A stretch of DNA of 64,000 bases from Streptomyces pilosus (GTDB taxonomy: Bacteria; Actinomycetota; Actinomycetes; Streptomycetales; Streptomycetaceae): the NCBI RefSeq assembly GCF_014649835.1, contig NZ_BMTU01000006.1, forward strand, positions 372,001-436,000. The letters run 5' to 3'. The notes under the pieces are model-generated. The model was not told the origin of the DNA. It was given only the letters and a program-made list of their open reading frames with translations, and did not search any database. Positions 15,907 to 25,651 of the stretch are shown here, one piece after another. The first letter of the stretch is position 1; every line of letters begins with the position of its first letter. The position numbers and the translations under genes were made by a program.

Positions 15907-17094
15907 TCAGCCCTGGGCCAGGGCCTCCGGGCGGGCCGGCGCCGCCTCCCGCTCCCCCAGGGCCGCGTCCAGGTCGGCCCACAGGTCCTCGACGTCCTCC
16001 AAGCCGACCGAGAGCCGCAGCAGCCGGTCGCTCACCCCGGCCCCGCGGCGGTCGTCGGCGTCGACGATGCGGTGGCTGATGGACGCCGGGTGCTGGATGA
16101 GGGAGTCCACGCTGCCGAGGCTCACCGCCGGGGTGATCAGCCGTACGCCCGCGATCACCTCGTGCGGGTCGCCGTTCACCTCGAAGGAGACCATCGCCCC
16201 GCCGATGCGGGGGTAGTGCACCCGGTCCACCCGCGGGTCGGCGGCGAGCCGGGCGGCGAGCTCCGCGGCGTTCGCGGAGGCGGCCCGCACCCGGACCGGC
16301 AGGGTCGACAGGCCCCGGAGCAGCAGGTAGCCGGCCAGGGGATGCAGGACGCCGCCGGTGGCGAACCGCACCTGGCGCAACCGTCCCGCGAACTCCTCGT
16401 CGCAGGCCACCACGCCCGCCAGGACGTCCCCGTGACCGCCGAGGTACTTGGTGGCGCTGTGCAGCACCAGCCGCGCCCCGTGCTCGGCCGGGCGCTGGAG
16501 GACCGGCGTGGCGAAGGTGTTGTCGACGAGCAGCGGCACGGAGCCGCAGGCATGGGCGACGGCCCGCAGGTCGATCTCCGCGAGCGTGGGGTTGGCCGGG
16601 GACTCCACCAGCACCAGGCCGGTGTCCGGGCGCAGCGCGTCGGCGACCCCTGCCGGGTCGGTCCAGGTCACCTCGGAGCCGAGCAGCCCGGCGGTCAGCA
16701 GGTGGTCGCTGCACCCGTAAAGAGGCCGTACGGCGACGACGTGGCGCAGCCCCATCGAGCCGCGGACCAGCAGGGCGGCGCTGAGCGCGGCCATGCCGCT
16801 GGCGAACGCGACCGCCGACTCGGTTCCCTCCAGCCGGGCCAGGGCGGTCTCGAAGCGGGCGACGGTCGGGTTGCCGAGCCGCCCGTAGACGGGCGGGCCG
16901 TCCGGTTCGGCGCCGGTGGTGGCGAAGGCGTCGATGCGGGCGGCCTCGGCCCGGCTGTCGTACGAGGGGTAGGTGGTGGACAGGTCGATCGGCGGGGCGT
17001 GCAGTCCGAGTCCGGCGAGGTCGTCCCGGCCGGCGTGCACGGCCTCGGTGGCGAGTGCTCTGGTGGTGCGTCGCGTGTCCATGCCCATGTCCAT
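15907..17094 (-). CDS. PLP-dependent methionine gamma-lyase / trans-sulfuration enzyme
   Basis: 395 residues of the Cys/Met metabolism PLP family. Lys216 in HSATKYLGGHGD is the Schiff-base lysine; ASGM and DNTFATP are conserved. Cys128 in RPLYGCSDHL corresponds to the cysteine characteristic of methionine gamma-lyases, favouring that assignment over cystathionine gamma-synthase or lyase. The reaction would be L-Met to methanethiol, 2-oxobutyrate and ammonia. Starts at 17094, 17088 and 17082 are all possible (MDMGMD). It is divergent from an Lrp/AsnC regulator, its probable amino-acid-responsive controller. Confidence 0.85.
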   Translation of the reverse strand: MDMGMDTRRTTRALATEAVHAGRDDLAGLGLHAPPIDLSTTYPSYDSRAEAARIDAFATTGAEPDGPPVYGRLGNPTVARFETALARLEGTESAVAFASGMAALSAALLVRGSMGLRHVVAVRPLYGCSDHLLTAGLLGSEVTWTDPAGVADALRPDTGLVLVESPANPTLAEIDLRAVAHACGSVPLLVDNTFATPVLQRPAEHGARLVLHSATKYLGGHGDVLAGVVACDEEFAGRLRQVRFATGGVLHPLAGYLLLRGLSTLPVRVRAASANAAELAARLAADPRVDRVHYPRIGGAMVSFEVNGDPHEVIAGVRLITPAVSLGSVDSLIQHPASISHRIVDADDRRGAGVSDRLLRLSVGLEDVEDLWADLDAALGEREAAPARPEALAQG

Positions 17095-17153
17095 ACCGGG
17101 AGGGTGAACACCGGACGGGCTCCGGGGACGGATGCCCGTGCTACGTTCGGCAG

Positions 17154-17645
17154 GTGGCTGAAAGTGTCGTACTGGATCCGGTGGACCTCCATCTGCTGCG
17201 GCTGTTGCAGAACGACGCCCGGACGACGTACCGGGACCTCGCCGCCCAGGTCGGGGTCGCGCCGTCGACGTGTCTGGACCGGGTGACCCGTCTGCGCCGC
17301 TCCGGCGTGATCCTCGGGCACCGGCTGGAACTGGATCCGGCCAAGCTGGGCCGGGGCCTGCAGGCGTTGCTGTCGGTGCAGGTCAGGCCGCACCGGCGGG
17401 AACTGGTGGGGCCGTTCGTCGAGCGCATCAGGGCGCTGCCGGAGTCGCTGACCGTGTTCCACCTGACCGGTCCCGACGACTATCTGGTGCACGTGGCGGT
17501 CGCGGACATGGCCGATCTGCAGCGGCTGGTGCTCGACGAGTTCACCTCGCAGCGGGAGGTGGCAAGGGTGGAGACCCGGCTGATCTTCCAGCGGTGGGAC
17601 TGCGGTCCGATGCTGCCTCCTTCGCCCTCGGCACAATCGGGGTGA
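17154..17645 (+). CDS. Lrp/AsnC-family transcriptional regulator
   Basis: 163 residues. The N-terminal helix-turn-helix (about 5-60, LLQNDARTTYRDLAAQVGVA) is followed by the RAM ligand-binding domain (about 70-150, with HLTGPDDYLVHV). Such proteins bind amino acids and form octamers. The divergent PLP lyase is the likely target, making a methionine- or branched-amino-acid-responsive pair. TACGTT (17142-17147) stands 6 nt before GTG 17154, consistent with a leaderless mRNA. A longer frame from 17055 would overlap the lyase start and is not credible. Confidence 0.9.
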   Translation: MAESVVLDPVDLHLLRLLQNDARTTYRDLAAQVGVAPSTCLDRVTRLRRSGVILGHRLELDPAKLGRGLQALLSVQVRPHRRELVGPFVERIRALPESLTVFHLTGPDDYLVHVAVADMADLQRLVLDEFTSQREVARVETRLIFQRWDCGPMLPPSPSAQSG

Positions 17646-17677
17646 CGCGCGGCGGGCCGCGTACCAGGATGGTCCGC

Positions 17678-19366
17678 ATGTCACAGACCAACAGCGCCCT
17701 CCCCCGTCAGGTCGCCGACGCCTACGTCGACGAGCTCATCGCCCTCGATCCGATCACCGGAACGTTCCTGGGGGTGAAGGAGAGTTCCTCCCGGCTGCCC
17801 GACCTCTCGCCCGCCGGTCAGGAGGCGCTCGCCGGGCTCGGCCGGGCCACCCTCGCGCGGCTCGACGAGGCCGAGCGGCTGCCCGGCGCGGACAGCGACA
17901 TCGAACGCCGCTGCGCGCGGCTGCTGCGCGAGCGGCTGACCGCGGAACTGGCCGTGCACGAGGCCGGCGAGGGACTGCGCTCGGTCGGCAACCTGGGCAC
18001 GGTCGCGCAGGCGGTGCGCGAGGTGTTCACCGTGACGCCCGCGGAGTCGGAGGAGGACTGGGCGGCGATCGCGGAGCGGCTGCGGGCGGTACCGGCCGCG
18101 CTGGCGGGCTACCGCGAGTCCCTCGCCCTGGGGCTGGAACGCAAGCTGTACGCCTCGCCCCGCCCGGCACGGACCTTCGTCGGACAGCTCACCGAGTGGT
18201 CGGACACGGGCGAGGGGCGCGGCTGGTTCGAGGACTTCGCGGCCGCGGGGCCCGACGCGCTGCGCGCGGAGCTGGACGAGGGCGCCCGCGCGGCGACCGC
18301 GGCCGTGGTGGAGCTGCGGGACTGGATGCGCGACGTGTACGCCCCGGCGATCGAGGGCGCGCCGGACGCCGTGGGCCGGGAGCGCTACGCCCGCTGGTCC
18401 CGCTACTACAACGGCACCGATCTCGACCTGGACGAGGCGTACGCGTACGGCTGGTCGGAGTACCACCGGCTGCTGGGCGAGATGCGGAAGGAGGCCGAGA
18501 AGGTCCTGCCCGGTGCCGCGACGCCGTGGGTGGCGCTGGCGCACCTGGACGAGCACGGGCGGCACATCGAGGGCGTGGACGAGGTCCGCGAGTGGCTCCA
18601 GGGCGTGATGGACCGGGCGATCGAGGCCCTGGACGGCACGCACTTCGACCTGGCCGAGCGGGTGCGGAGGGTGGAGTCGCGGATCGCGCCGGCGGGCAGT
18701 GCCGCGGCCCCGTACTACACGCCCCCGTCGGAGGACTTCTCCCGGCCGGGCTGCACCTGGCTGCCCACCATGGGGCTGACCCGCTTCCCGGTCTACGACC
18801 TGGTGTCCACCTGGTACCACGAGGGTGTGCCCGGGCACCACCTCCAGCTGGCGCAGTGGGTGCACGTGGCCGAGGACCTGTCCCGCTACCAGGCGTCGGT
18901 GGGCCTGGTCAGCGCCAACGCGGAGGGCTGGGCGCTGTACGCGGAGCGGCTGATGGACGAGCTCGGTTTCCTCGCGGACGCGGAGGAGCGGCTGGGCTAC
19001 CTGGACGCCCAGATGATGCGGGCGACCCGGGTCATCGTCGACATCGGCATGCACCTGGAGCTGGAGATCCCGGCGGACTCGCCGTTCCACCCGGGTGAGC
19101 GCTGGACGCCGGAGCTGGCCCAGGAGTTCTTCGGGGCGCACAGCAGCCGTCCGGCGGACTTCGTGGAGAGCGAGCTGACGCGCTACCTGACGATCCCGGG
19201 CCAGGCGATCGGCTACAAGCTCGGTGAGCGGGCGTGGCTGCTGGGCCGGGAGAAGGCCCGCGAGCGGCACGGGGACGCCTTCGACCTCAAGGCCTGGCAC
19301 ATGGCCGCGCTGTCGCAGGGCTCGCTGGGCCTGGACGACCTGGTGGACGAACTGTCGGCGCTGTGA
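17678..19366 (+). CDS. DUF885-family metallopeptidase-like protein
   Basis: 562 residues, soluble. The family motif HEGVPGHHLQ occurs at about residue 381 (H381, E382), a variant HExxPGH zinc site, with NAEGWALYAE about 30 residues later supplying the glutamate. This matches the M2/M3-like DUF885 proteins that actinomycetes carry in several copies; most have no assigned substrate. The C-terminal GQAIGYKLGERAWL block is typical. Start could be 17669 or 17678; AGGATGG at 17666-17672 fits 17678. It may be co-transcribed with the Lrp gene 32 bp upstream. Confidence 0.85.
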   Translation: MSQTNSALPRQVADAYVDELIALDPITGTFLGVKESSSRLPDLSPAGQEALAGLGRATLARLDEAERLPGADSDIERRCARLLRERLTAELAVHEAGEGLRSVGNLGTVAQAVREVFTVTPAESEEDWAAIAERLRAVPAALAGYRESLALGLERKLYASPRPARTFVGQLTEWSDTGEGRGWFEDFAAAGPDALRAELDEGARAATAAVVELRDWMRDVYAPAIEGAPDAVGRERYARWSRYYNGTDLDLDEAYAYGWSEYHRLLGEMRKEAEKVLPGAATPWVALAHLDEHGRHIEGVDEVREWLQGVMDRAIEALDGTHFDLAERVRRVESRIAPAGSAAAPYYTPPSEDFSRPGCTWLPTMGLTRFPVYDLVSTWYHEGVPGHHLQLAQWVHVAEDLSRYQASVGLVSANAEGWALYAERLMDELGFLADAEERLGYLDAQMMRATRVIVDIGMHLELEIPADSPFHPGERWTPELAQEFFGAHSSRPADFVESELTRYLTIPGQAIGYKLGERAWLLGREKARERHGDAFDLKAWHMAALSQGSLGLDDLVDELSAL

Positions 19367-19367
19367 G

Positions 19368-19383
19368 CCGGGCCGGCGCCCGG
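19368..19383. terminator. Short convergent hairpin
   Basis: CCGGGC-N4-GCCCGG spans the 18-bp gap between the convergent DUF885 and SDR genes. It is a compact candidate bidirectional terminator, but a 6-bp GC stem is weak evidence alone. Confidence 0.4.
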
Positions 19384-19384
19384 A

Positions 19385-20230
19385 TCAGCGCCGGAATCCG
19401 CCCTCCGAGTCGATGACCTGACCGGTGATCCAGTCCGCCTCGTCCGTGGCCAGCCACGCGATGAGGCGGGCGGGGTCGTCGGGCATGCCCCAGCGGCCGG
19501 CGGGGAAGAGGGCGGCGATGGCGTCGTAGGTGTCGCCGCTCAGGTAGTCCGTGTCCACCGGGCCCGGGTTGACGGTGTTCACGGTGATCGCGTGTGCGGC
19601 GAGGGCGGTCGCCAGGGAGCGCGTGACGGAGGCGAGCGCGCCCTTCTGGAGGGCGTAGGCGATCTCGCCGGGCATGCCGCCGGCGATGTCCTGCCCGGAG
19701 GTCATCATGACGACGCGTCCGCCCGGGGTGCGGGGCGGCAGCGCGGCGCGGTGCCGGGCGTGGGCCTGGACGAGCAGCATCACCGAGCGGGTGTCGACGG
19801 CCCAGTGCGCGTCGAGCATGGCGGCGTCGACCGTGTCGAGGTCGCCGTCGGAGCCGCTGAGGGCGTGGTTGGCGACGAGGATGTCGAGCCGTCCGCCGAG
19901 CGCCTCCACCGCGCGGGCGTGCAGTTCCGCGGGGGCCGCCGGGTCGGCGAGGTCACCCGGCCCGGCGACGACGCGTGCGCCGGGGTCGCCGAGGGCCTCG
20001 CGCACCGAGGCGATCACGTCCTCGGTGCGGTCGGCGCCCCAGGGCATGGCGGCGTCGTGCGGCACGTGGTGATGCAGGTAGACGGCGGCTCCGTAGGCGG
20101 CGAGCCGTCGCGCGACGGCGTGTCCGATGCCGCCGCGCCGGCTGGCCCCGGTGACCAGCGCGGTCCGGCCGCGCAGGGGCAGGGGGTCACGGCGCAGGGC
20201 TTGTGGGGCGGGGGGCGGAAGCTTGGGCAT
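19385..20230 (-). CDS. Short-chain dehydrogenase/reductase (atypical)
   Basis: 281 residues. The cofactor motif is GASRRGGIG (the usual TGxxxGIG with an inserted Arg), the NAG-like block is ANHAL, and the active-site pair is in YALQKGAL. The ending WITGQVIDSEGG is typical of the SDR C-terminus. The substrate is unknown. It faces the DUF885 gene and lies downstream of the rhodanese gene on the same strand, with about 125 bp between them. Start ATG at 20230. Confidence 0.85.
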   Translation of the reverse strand: MPKLPPPAPQALRRDPLPLRGRTALVTGASRRGGIGHAVARRLAAYGAAVYLHHHVPHDAAMPWGADRTEDVIASVREALGDPGARVVAGPGDLADPAAPAELHARAVEALGGRLDILVANHALSGSDGDLDTVDAAMLDAHWAVDTRSVMLLVQAHARHRAALPPRTPGGRVVMMTSGQDIAGGMPGEIAYALQKGALASVTRSLATALAAHAITVNTVNPGPVDTDYLSGDTYDAIAALFPAGRWGMPDDPARLIAWLATDEADWITGQVIDSEGGFRR

Positions 20231-20354
20231 GATGGCCCATCATGGACGGCGCCCGGGCCGGGCGCACGCGGATTTCCCCTTCCCCGGACGGCGAGGGGGA
20301 CGGGCGCCGCGGACTCCTCGTGCTGCTCCCGGCCGGTGACGCCGGCGGGGGTCT

Positions 20355-20831
20355 TCAGCAGCCGCAGTCGTCGGTGCCCGCGGGGGCCGTGAGCGGGTCG
20401 GGGGCGTGCCGCTCGCGCCCGTGCCGGGTCTCGAACTCCAGGCCCTCGCGCACCCAGTACTCAAAACCGCCGAGCATCTCCATGACCCGGTAGCCGAGTT
20501 CGGCCAGGGCGAGTGCCGAGCGGGCCGCGCCGTCGCAGCCGGGACCCCAGCAGTACGTCACCACGGGCACCGACGGATCGAGGAGCCGGGCGGCCCGCTC
20601 GGGGACGAGCGCGGTGGGCAGGTGCAGCGCGCCGGGAACACGGCCCTGGTCCCAGGCTTCGGCGGAGCGGGAGTCGACGAGGACGAATCCGGGGTCGCCG
20701 CCGGCCGCGAGCGCGGCGGCCACGTCGGCGACGTCGGCGTGGAAGGCGAGGCCGGCGCGGAAGTGGGCAGCGGCCTCGGCCGGGGAGGCGGGCGCGACGC
20801 GCAGGACGGGGTTCACGGCGGTGGTGGTCAT
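20355..20831 (-). CDS. Rhodanese-domain sulfurtransferase
   Basis: 158 residues, one rhodanese domain. Cys94 in TYCWGPGCDGA is the persulfide-carrying nucleophile, with a second Cys99 close by. The VDSRSAEAWDQGRVPGALHL block is the conserved N-terminal half. The protein ends DDCGC, giving two more cysteines that could accept sulfur or metal. The divergent Lrp/AsnC gene (94 bp away) is its probable regulator; such pairs are seen next to cysteine/sulfide handling genes. Confidence 0.9.
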   Translation of the reverse strand: MTTTAVNPVLRVAPASPAEAAAHFRAGLAFHADVADVAAALAAGGDPGFVLVDSRSAEAWDQGRVPGALHLPTALVPERAARLLDPSVPVVTYCWGPGCDGAARSALALAELGYRVMEMLGGFEYWVREGLEFETRHGRERHAPDPLTAPAGTDDCGC

Positions 20832-20925
20832 GGGGAAGACGCTACGGCGGCGGAGTCCGGCCCTGAAGGGGAAATCAGCGGCGTCGGACTTGATCGGCCG
20901 GGATTCGCCCTGCTACTTCTCGACG

Positions 20926-21372
20926 ATGACCGCGTATTCACCGGACGCCACCGACTGGCGCATTCTCGACGTCCTCCAGCGGGACGGACGGGCCAGTTTC
21001 GCCGAACTCGCCCGCGCCGTCTCGATGTCCGCGAGCGCGGTGACCGAGCGGGTGCGCCGTCTGGAGGAGGCCGGGGTCATCCGGGGGTACGCGGCGGTGG
21101 TCGACCCGGAGCGGCTCGGGCTGCCGATCCTGGCGTTCGTCCGGCTCCGCTACCCGACCGGGAACTACAAGCCGTTCCACGACCTCGTCGCCGCGACACC
21201 GGAGATCCTGGAGGCGCACCACGTGACGGGCGACGACTGCTTCGTCATCAAGGTCGCCGCCCGGTCGATGCGGCATCTGGAGGAGGTGTCGGGCCGGATC
21301 GGCGGGCTCGGCTCGGTGACCACCAGCGTCGTCTACTCGTCCCCGCTGCCGCGCCGTCCCCTGGGCCGCTGA
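20926..21372 (+). CDS. Lrp/AsnC-family transcriptional regulator
   Basis: 148 residues. Helix-turn-helix at about 8-60 (WRILDVLQRDGRASFAELAR) and RAM domain at about 70-140 (HHVTGDDCFVIKV). ATG 20926 gives the usual family length; longer readings overlap the divergent rhodanese promoter. The rhodanese gene is the likely target, suggesting sensing of cysteine or a related amino acid, by analogy with other AsnC regulators of sulfur genes. It converges with sbcC with only 4 bp between stops. Confidence 0.9.
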   Translation: MTAYSPDATDWRILDVLQRDGRASFAELARAVSMSASAVTERVRRLEEAGVIRGYAAVVDPERLGLPILAFVRLRYPTGNYKPFHDLVAATPEILEAHHVTGDDCFVIKVAARSMRHLEEVSGRIGGLGSVTTSVVYSSPLPRRPLGR

Positions 21373-21376
21373 GACG

Positions 21377-24373
21377 TCACCGGCCCGCCGCGCGCTGCAG
21401 CAGCCGCGAACCCGAACGGGTCTTCACGACCTCCAGCTGGGCGTGTATCCGCCGCCGCAGGTCGGCGACGTGGCTGACGATGCCGACGCTGCGGTCGCGT
21501 TCCCGCAGGGAGTCCAGGACGTCGAGGACCTCGTCGAGCGTCTGGTCGTCGAGGCTGCCGAAGCCCTCGTCGATGAAGAGGGTGTCCAGCCGGACCCCGC
21601 CCGCCTCGTCGGTGACGACGTCCGCGAGTCCGAGGGCGAGGGCGAGGGAGGCGAAGAACGTCTCGCCGCCCGAGAGGGTCGCGGTGTCGCGCTCCCGTCC
21701 GGTCCAGGCGTCGACGACGTGCAGTCCGAGGCCGCTGCGGCCGCGGCCGGTGCGGCCGTCGGAGTGCACGAGGGTGTAGCGGCCGGACGACATGCGGTGC
21801 AGCCGTACGGTCGCGGCGGCGGCGACCTGTTCCAGCCGGGCGGCGAGGACGTACGACTCCAGGCGCATCCGGTGTTCGTTGTCCGCGGAGGTGCCGGCGG
21901 CCAGACCCGCCATGCGGGCCACCCGGTCGTACTCCTCGCGCAGGGGACCCAGCCGGCGTATCGAGGCGGCGGTCCGCGCGGACAGCCGGTCGAGTTCCGC
22001 GCAGCGCCGGGCGGCGGCGTCCCGCGCGGAGGCGGCCTCGCGCACCCGGCGGCCGGCGTCCTGCGCCGCCCGCCGGGCCGCGGCGAGGTCGGCGGGCGGC
22101 TGCTGCGCGGCGGCCGCCGTCCCCGGTTCGGCGAGGACGGCCCGCACGGTGGCCTCCTCGTGCTGCCGGGCGTCCAGGCGGTGCTGGAGTTCCCGGTGGG
22201 CCGCGTCGTCCAGGAGGGCGTCGGCGGCGGCCTGCGGGGTGTCGAAGCCCGCGCGGAAGGCGGCGTCGGCGAGACGGGCGTCGGCTTCCTTCAGCCGCCG
22301 GGCGGCTTCCCCGGCGGCTCGGGCGGCGTCGGCGGCCTCCGTGAGCCGTGCGGCACGCTGCTCCAGCTGGGCGGCGCGGTCGGCGACGCTGGGGGCGTCC
22401 CCGCGCGCCCGGGCGAGCTCCTCCTCCAGCGCCGCGCGTTCCCGGTCCAGGCGCTCGCGGTGGCCGACGCGGGAGGCGGTCCGGACGGCAGCCTCGCGCT
22501 GGGCGGTGATCCGCAGTCCGTGTTCCCGTTCGGCGGCGCGCAGCCGTTCCTGCGCGGAGTGCAGCGCGGAGGCGGCGTCCCGGGCCAGGGTGTGCTGCCG
22601 CTCCAGTTCCACGACGGCTCGGGCGAGTTCCCCGGTGGGGGTGTCACCGGCCTCGGCGCTCGCGGCGGCCCGTGCCTCCCGGACGGTGGCGTGCCGCTGT
22701 TCGGCCTCGGTGCGCCGCGCGTCCGCGGCCCGGTAGTCGGCGAGCGCCCGCTCCTCCGTCTCGCGGTCGACGTGGCCGTCGACCTTGCGGGCGGGGGCGG
22801 GGTGTTCGGTGGCGCCGCAGACGGCGCAGGGGGATCCGTCGGCGAGGCCGGCGGCCAGTTCGGCGGCGATGCCGTTGAGCCGCTGTTCCTTGAGGTCGAG
22901 CCAGCGCTGCTGGGCCGCGAGGGCGTCCTCCCGGGCGGCGTCGGCCTGTTCGGCGGCGGTGCTGGTCTCCTCGGCCAGCCGGTCGCGGGTGCGCGCCGCG
23001 TCGAGCCGCTGCCGGGCGGGGTCGATCCGCACGGCGAGTTCCCGGGCGGTGGTCGCGGCCTGCTGGGCGGACTCGATGCGGGTCTGGAGGCCGGAGCGGG
23101 TCTCCTCCCAGTCCGCGAGCCAGGTCTCGGTGTCCTGGAGGATGTCGTCGTCGGCGCGTTCCTGCCGGTCCAGGTCGGCGCGTTCGCCGTGGAGTTCGGT
23201 CAGGCGCCGTTCGGCGCGGCGGGCCGCCTCCAGACCGCCCAGTTCCTCGGCGGCCCGGCGGGCGGCGCCCGCGAGCCCGGCCGCTCCCGCGTCGGCGAGG
23301 GCCGCCGGGAGCAGGGCACGTGCCCGCGTCTCGGCGTGTGCGGCGCGCCGGTGCTCGGTGTCGGCGGCGTCGCGCAGTTCCAGGGCGGGGCCGACGATCT
23401 CCGCCTTGCGGGCCCGCTCCATGCGGAGGCGGTCCTCCCGGTGGGCCGCGGAGCTCTCCTCCAGTCGTGCCGCCCGGTCCCGCGCCTCGGCGTACCGGCG
23501 TTGCAGCCGCTCCCGTTCGCGGACGCCTTCCAGGGCGCGGTCGGCGGCGGTCTGGGCGGACTCGGCGGCGGTGAGGCGGGAGTGCGCGACGGTGAGCTGT
23601 TCGCGCGCGGTGCTGCGGGCGACGGCGGCGGCGGTGAGCACGGCCCCGGCCAGTCCCGGTTCGCCAGGCGTCAGCTCCGGCAGCTCCATGCCGCCGTCCG
23701 CGGCCTGCTGCATCCGGTGGGCGTCGGCCAGCAGGTCGGCGTCGCCCTCGCGCACCCGGGCCTCGGTGGCTCTCCTGCGCTCGGCGAGGCGCTTCTCGAC
23801 GTCGGCGAAGCGGCGGGTGTCGAAGAGGCGGCCCAGCAGTTTGCCGCGCGCTTCGGCGTCGGCGCGCAGGAACCGTGCGAAGTCGCCCTGCGGCAGCAGG
23901 ACGACCTGGCAGAACTGCTCCCGGCTCATGCCGAGGAGCTGGGTGATCTCCTCGCCGATCTCCTGGTGTGAGCGGCTGAGGTCCTTCCACGTTCCCGCGA
24001 CCGCGTCGCGTTCGCGCAGCCAGGTCTGGGCCTTGTCCAGGGTGGTGCCGGTGCCGCGCTTCTTGGGGCGCTCCCAGGGCGGCTGCCGGGTGATCTCCAG
24101 GTGGCGTCCGGCGACGGTGAGTTCGAGGGTGACCTGGGTGCGCGTGCCCGGGGCGGCGTGGTCGCTGCGCAGCGTCATGCCCTGGCCGCTCTGCCGGGCC
24201 CCGGGGACGGAGCCGTACAGGGCGTAGCAGACGGCGTCGAGGACGGAGGTCTTGCCGGCGCCGGTGGGGCCGTGCAGCAGGAACAGGCCCGCGGCGGACA
24301 GCTCGCCGAAGTCGACGCTCTGGGTGCCGCCGAAGGGGCCGAAGGCGGTGATGTCCAGCCGGTGCAGTCTCAT
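21377..24373 (-). CDS. sbcC: Exonuclease subunit SbcC (Rad50-like ATPase)
   Basis: 998 residues. Walker A GPTGAGKTS lies near residue 35; the C-terminal ABC signature LSGGETFFASLALALG and Walker B/D-loop LFIDEGFGSLD lie near 915-970. Long Glu/Arg/Ala-rich coiled coils flank a zinc hook at Cys516-Ala-Val-Cys519. With SbcD it forms the complex that opens hairpins and trims blocked DNA ends in replication and repair. It starts within sbcD (ATGA-type overlap, 24370-24373), so expression is coupled. Confidence 0.96.
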   Translation of the reverse strand: MRLHRLDITAFGPFGGTQSVDFGELSAAGLFLLHGPTGAGKTSVLDAVCYALYGSVPGARQSGQGMTLRSDHAAPGTRTQVTLELTVAGRHLEITRQPPWERPKKRGTGTTLDKAQTWLRERDAVAGTWKDLSRSHQEIGEEITQLLGMSREQFCQVVLLPQGDFARFLRADAEARGKLLGRLFDTRRFADVEKRLAERRRATEARVREGDADLLADAHRMQQAADGGMELPELTPGEPGLAGAVLTAAAVARSTAREQLTVAHSRLTAAESAQTAADRALEGVRERERLQRRYAEARDRAARLEESSAAHREDRLRMERARKAEIVGPALELRDAADTEHRRAAHAETRARALLPAALADAGAAGLAGAARRAAEELGGLEAARRAERRLTELHGERADLDRQERADDDILQDTETWLADWEETRSGLQTRIESAQQAATTARELAVRIDPARQRLDAARTRDRLAEETSTAAEQADAAREDALAAQQRWLDLKEQRLNGIAAELAAGLADGSPCAVCGATEHPAPARKVDGHVDRETEERALADYRAADARRTEAEQRHATVREARAAASAEAGDTPTGELARAVVELERQHTLARDAASALHSAQERLRAAEREHGLRITAQREAAVRTASRVGHRERLDRERAALEEELARARGDAPSVADRAAQLEQRAARLTEAADAARAAGEAARRLKEADARLADAAFRAGFDTPQAAADALLDDAAHRELQHRLDARQHEEATVRAVLAEPGTAAAAQQPPADLAAARRAAQDAGRRVREAASARDAAARRCAELDRLSARTAASIRRLGPLREEYDRVARMAGLAAGTSADNEHRMRLESYVLAARLEQVAAAATVRLHRMSSGRYTLVHSDGRTGRGRSGLGLHVVDAWTGRERDTATLSGGETFFASLALALGLADVVTDEAGGVRLDTLFIDEGFGSLDDQTLDEVLDVLDSLRERDRSVGIVSHVADLRRRIHAQLEVVKTRSGSRLLQRAAGR

Positions 24374-25533
24374 CGCGCCGGCTCCGCGACCGCGTCGTGC
24401 GCCCGGACCTCGTCGAAGGCGTCCCGCAGGACCGCCCGTTCGTGCGCGTCGGGGCCGGCGCCGCGTACGTGGGCGACGAAGTCCTCGGCGATCTGCTGGT
24501 CGTCGCGCCCGGCGAGACGGCGGGCGTAGGAGACGCCGGGGTCGTCGGCGGTGCGGGCCGGGTCGAAGACGAGGCTGAGGGTGTGCGGGAAGCGCTCGGT
24601 GAGCCGCGCCATCGGGTCGGCCGGCCGGACCGGGTCGGTGAGCGTCGCCTCGATCCACGCCTCCTCGTGCGGGGCCAGGGCGGGGTCGGCGAGCAGGTCC
24701 TCCAGGGTGCCGCGGATCCGGGCCAGCGCGCGCGGCACGGGGCAGTCGATCCGCTCGGCGGTGACGGCCCCGTCGGCGGCCAGGTCGACGAGCCACATCG
24801 TCTTGCGGTGGGCGGCCTCGGAGAAGGAGTACGGCAGCGGCGACCCGGAGTAGCGGACGCGGTCGGTGAGGGTCTGGCAGCCGTGCAGGTGGCCCAGCGC
24901 CACGTAGTCCACGCCGTCGAACACCCCGGCGGGCACGGCGGCGACCCCGCCGACGGTGATGTCCCGTTCGCTGTCGCTGGGTTCGCCGCCGGTGACGAAG
25001 GCGTGGGCGAGGACGACGGAGCGGGTTCCGGCCTCCCGGCCCGCGAGGTCCGCCCGGACGCGGTCCATGGCGGCGGTGAGCACCTTCTCGTGTCCGGCTC
25101 CCTCCACCCCGAACTCGTCCCGGACGAGCGCGGGTTCCAGGTAGGGCAGCCCGTAGACGGCGACGTCCCCGTGCTCGTCGGACAGCACCACCGGGGTGCC
25201 GCACGCGGCCGGCTCGGTCCGCAGGTGGATGCCCGCCCGCCCCATGAGTCCGGCGCCGACGCCGAGGCGCCGGGCCGAGTCGTGGTTGCCGGAGATCATC
25301 ACCGTCGGCACGCCGAGGTCGGCGAGGCGGTGCAGGGCGTCGTCGAACAGCTCCACCGCGGCGAGCGGGGGCACCGCGCGGTCGTACACGTCTCCCGACA
25401 CGACCACCGCGTCCACGTCGTGCTCACGCACGGTGGTGACGAGGTGGGCGAGGAACTCGGCCTGGGCCCCGAGCATGCCGACCCGGTGGAAGGACCGGCC
25501 GAGGTGCCAGTCGGAAGTGTGCAGCAGTCTCAT
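24370..25533 (-). CDS. sbcD: Exonuclease subunit SbcD (Mre11-like nuclease)
   Basis: 387 residues. The metallophosphoesterase motifs are in order: HTSDWHLGRSF (N-terminus), VSGDVYDRA, ISGNHDSARRL, and GHLHGCQ near 210. It provides the Mn-dependent nuclease of the SbcCD complex. Upstream, AGCGTA on the plus strand (25543-25548, TACGCT leftward) lies 9 nt before the start, the likely promoter for sbcDC. The 118-bp gap to the YigZ-like gene contains an AT-rich patch (TTAATAAGATATG at 25629-25641) of unknown role. Confidence 0.96.
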   Translation of the reverse strand: MRLLHTSDWHLGRSFHRVGMLGAQAEFLAHLVTTVREHDVDAVVVSGDVYDRAVPPLAAVELFDDALHRLADLGVPTVMISGNHDSARRLGVGAGLMGRAGIHLRTEPAACGTPVVLSDEHGDVAVYGLPYLEPALVRDEFGVEGAGHEKVLTAAMDRVRADLAGREAGTRSVVLAHAFVTGGEPSDSERDITVGGVAAVPAGVFDGVDYVALGHLHGCQTLTDRVRYSGSPLPYSFSEAAHRKTMWLVDLAADGAVTAERIDCPVPRALARIRGTLEDLLADPALAPHEEAWIEATLTDPVRPADPMARLTERFPHTLSLVFDPARTADDPGVSYARRLAGRDDQQIAEDFVAHVRGAGPDAHERAVLRDAFDEVRAHDAVAEPAR

Positions 25534-25651
25534 GATTCCCGCAGCGTAACCGCCGGGTCCGACAGCACGGGCGGTTACTCCCGTATCGCTCCGTCATGAC
25601 CCGGTGCCGTTTTGCCCGTTATGTGCCACTTAATAAGATATGTCCTGACGG

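Noticed and set aside
16718..16720. TAA on the plus strand inside the methionine gamma-lyase gene as a TTA codon
   Set aside because: It is out of frame; the local codons read CTT TAC.
15769..17286. 505-codon rightward frame
   Set aside because: It starts in the minisatellite and runs antisense to the methionine gamma-lyase; periodic low-complexity translation, no domain.
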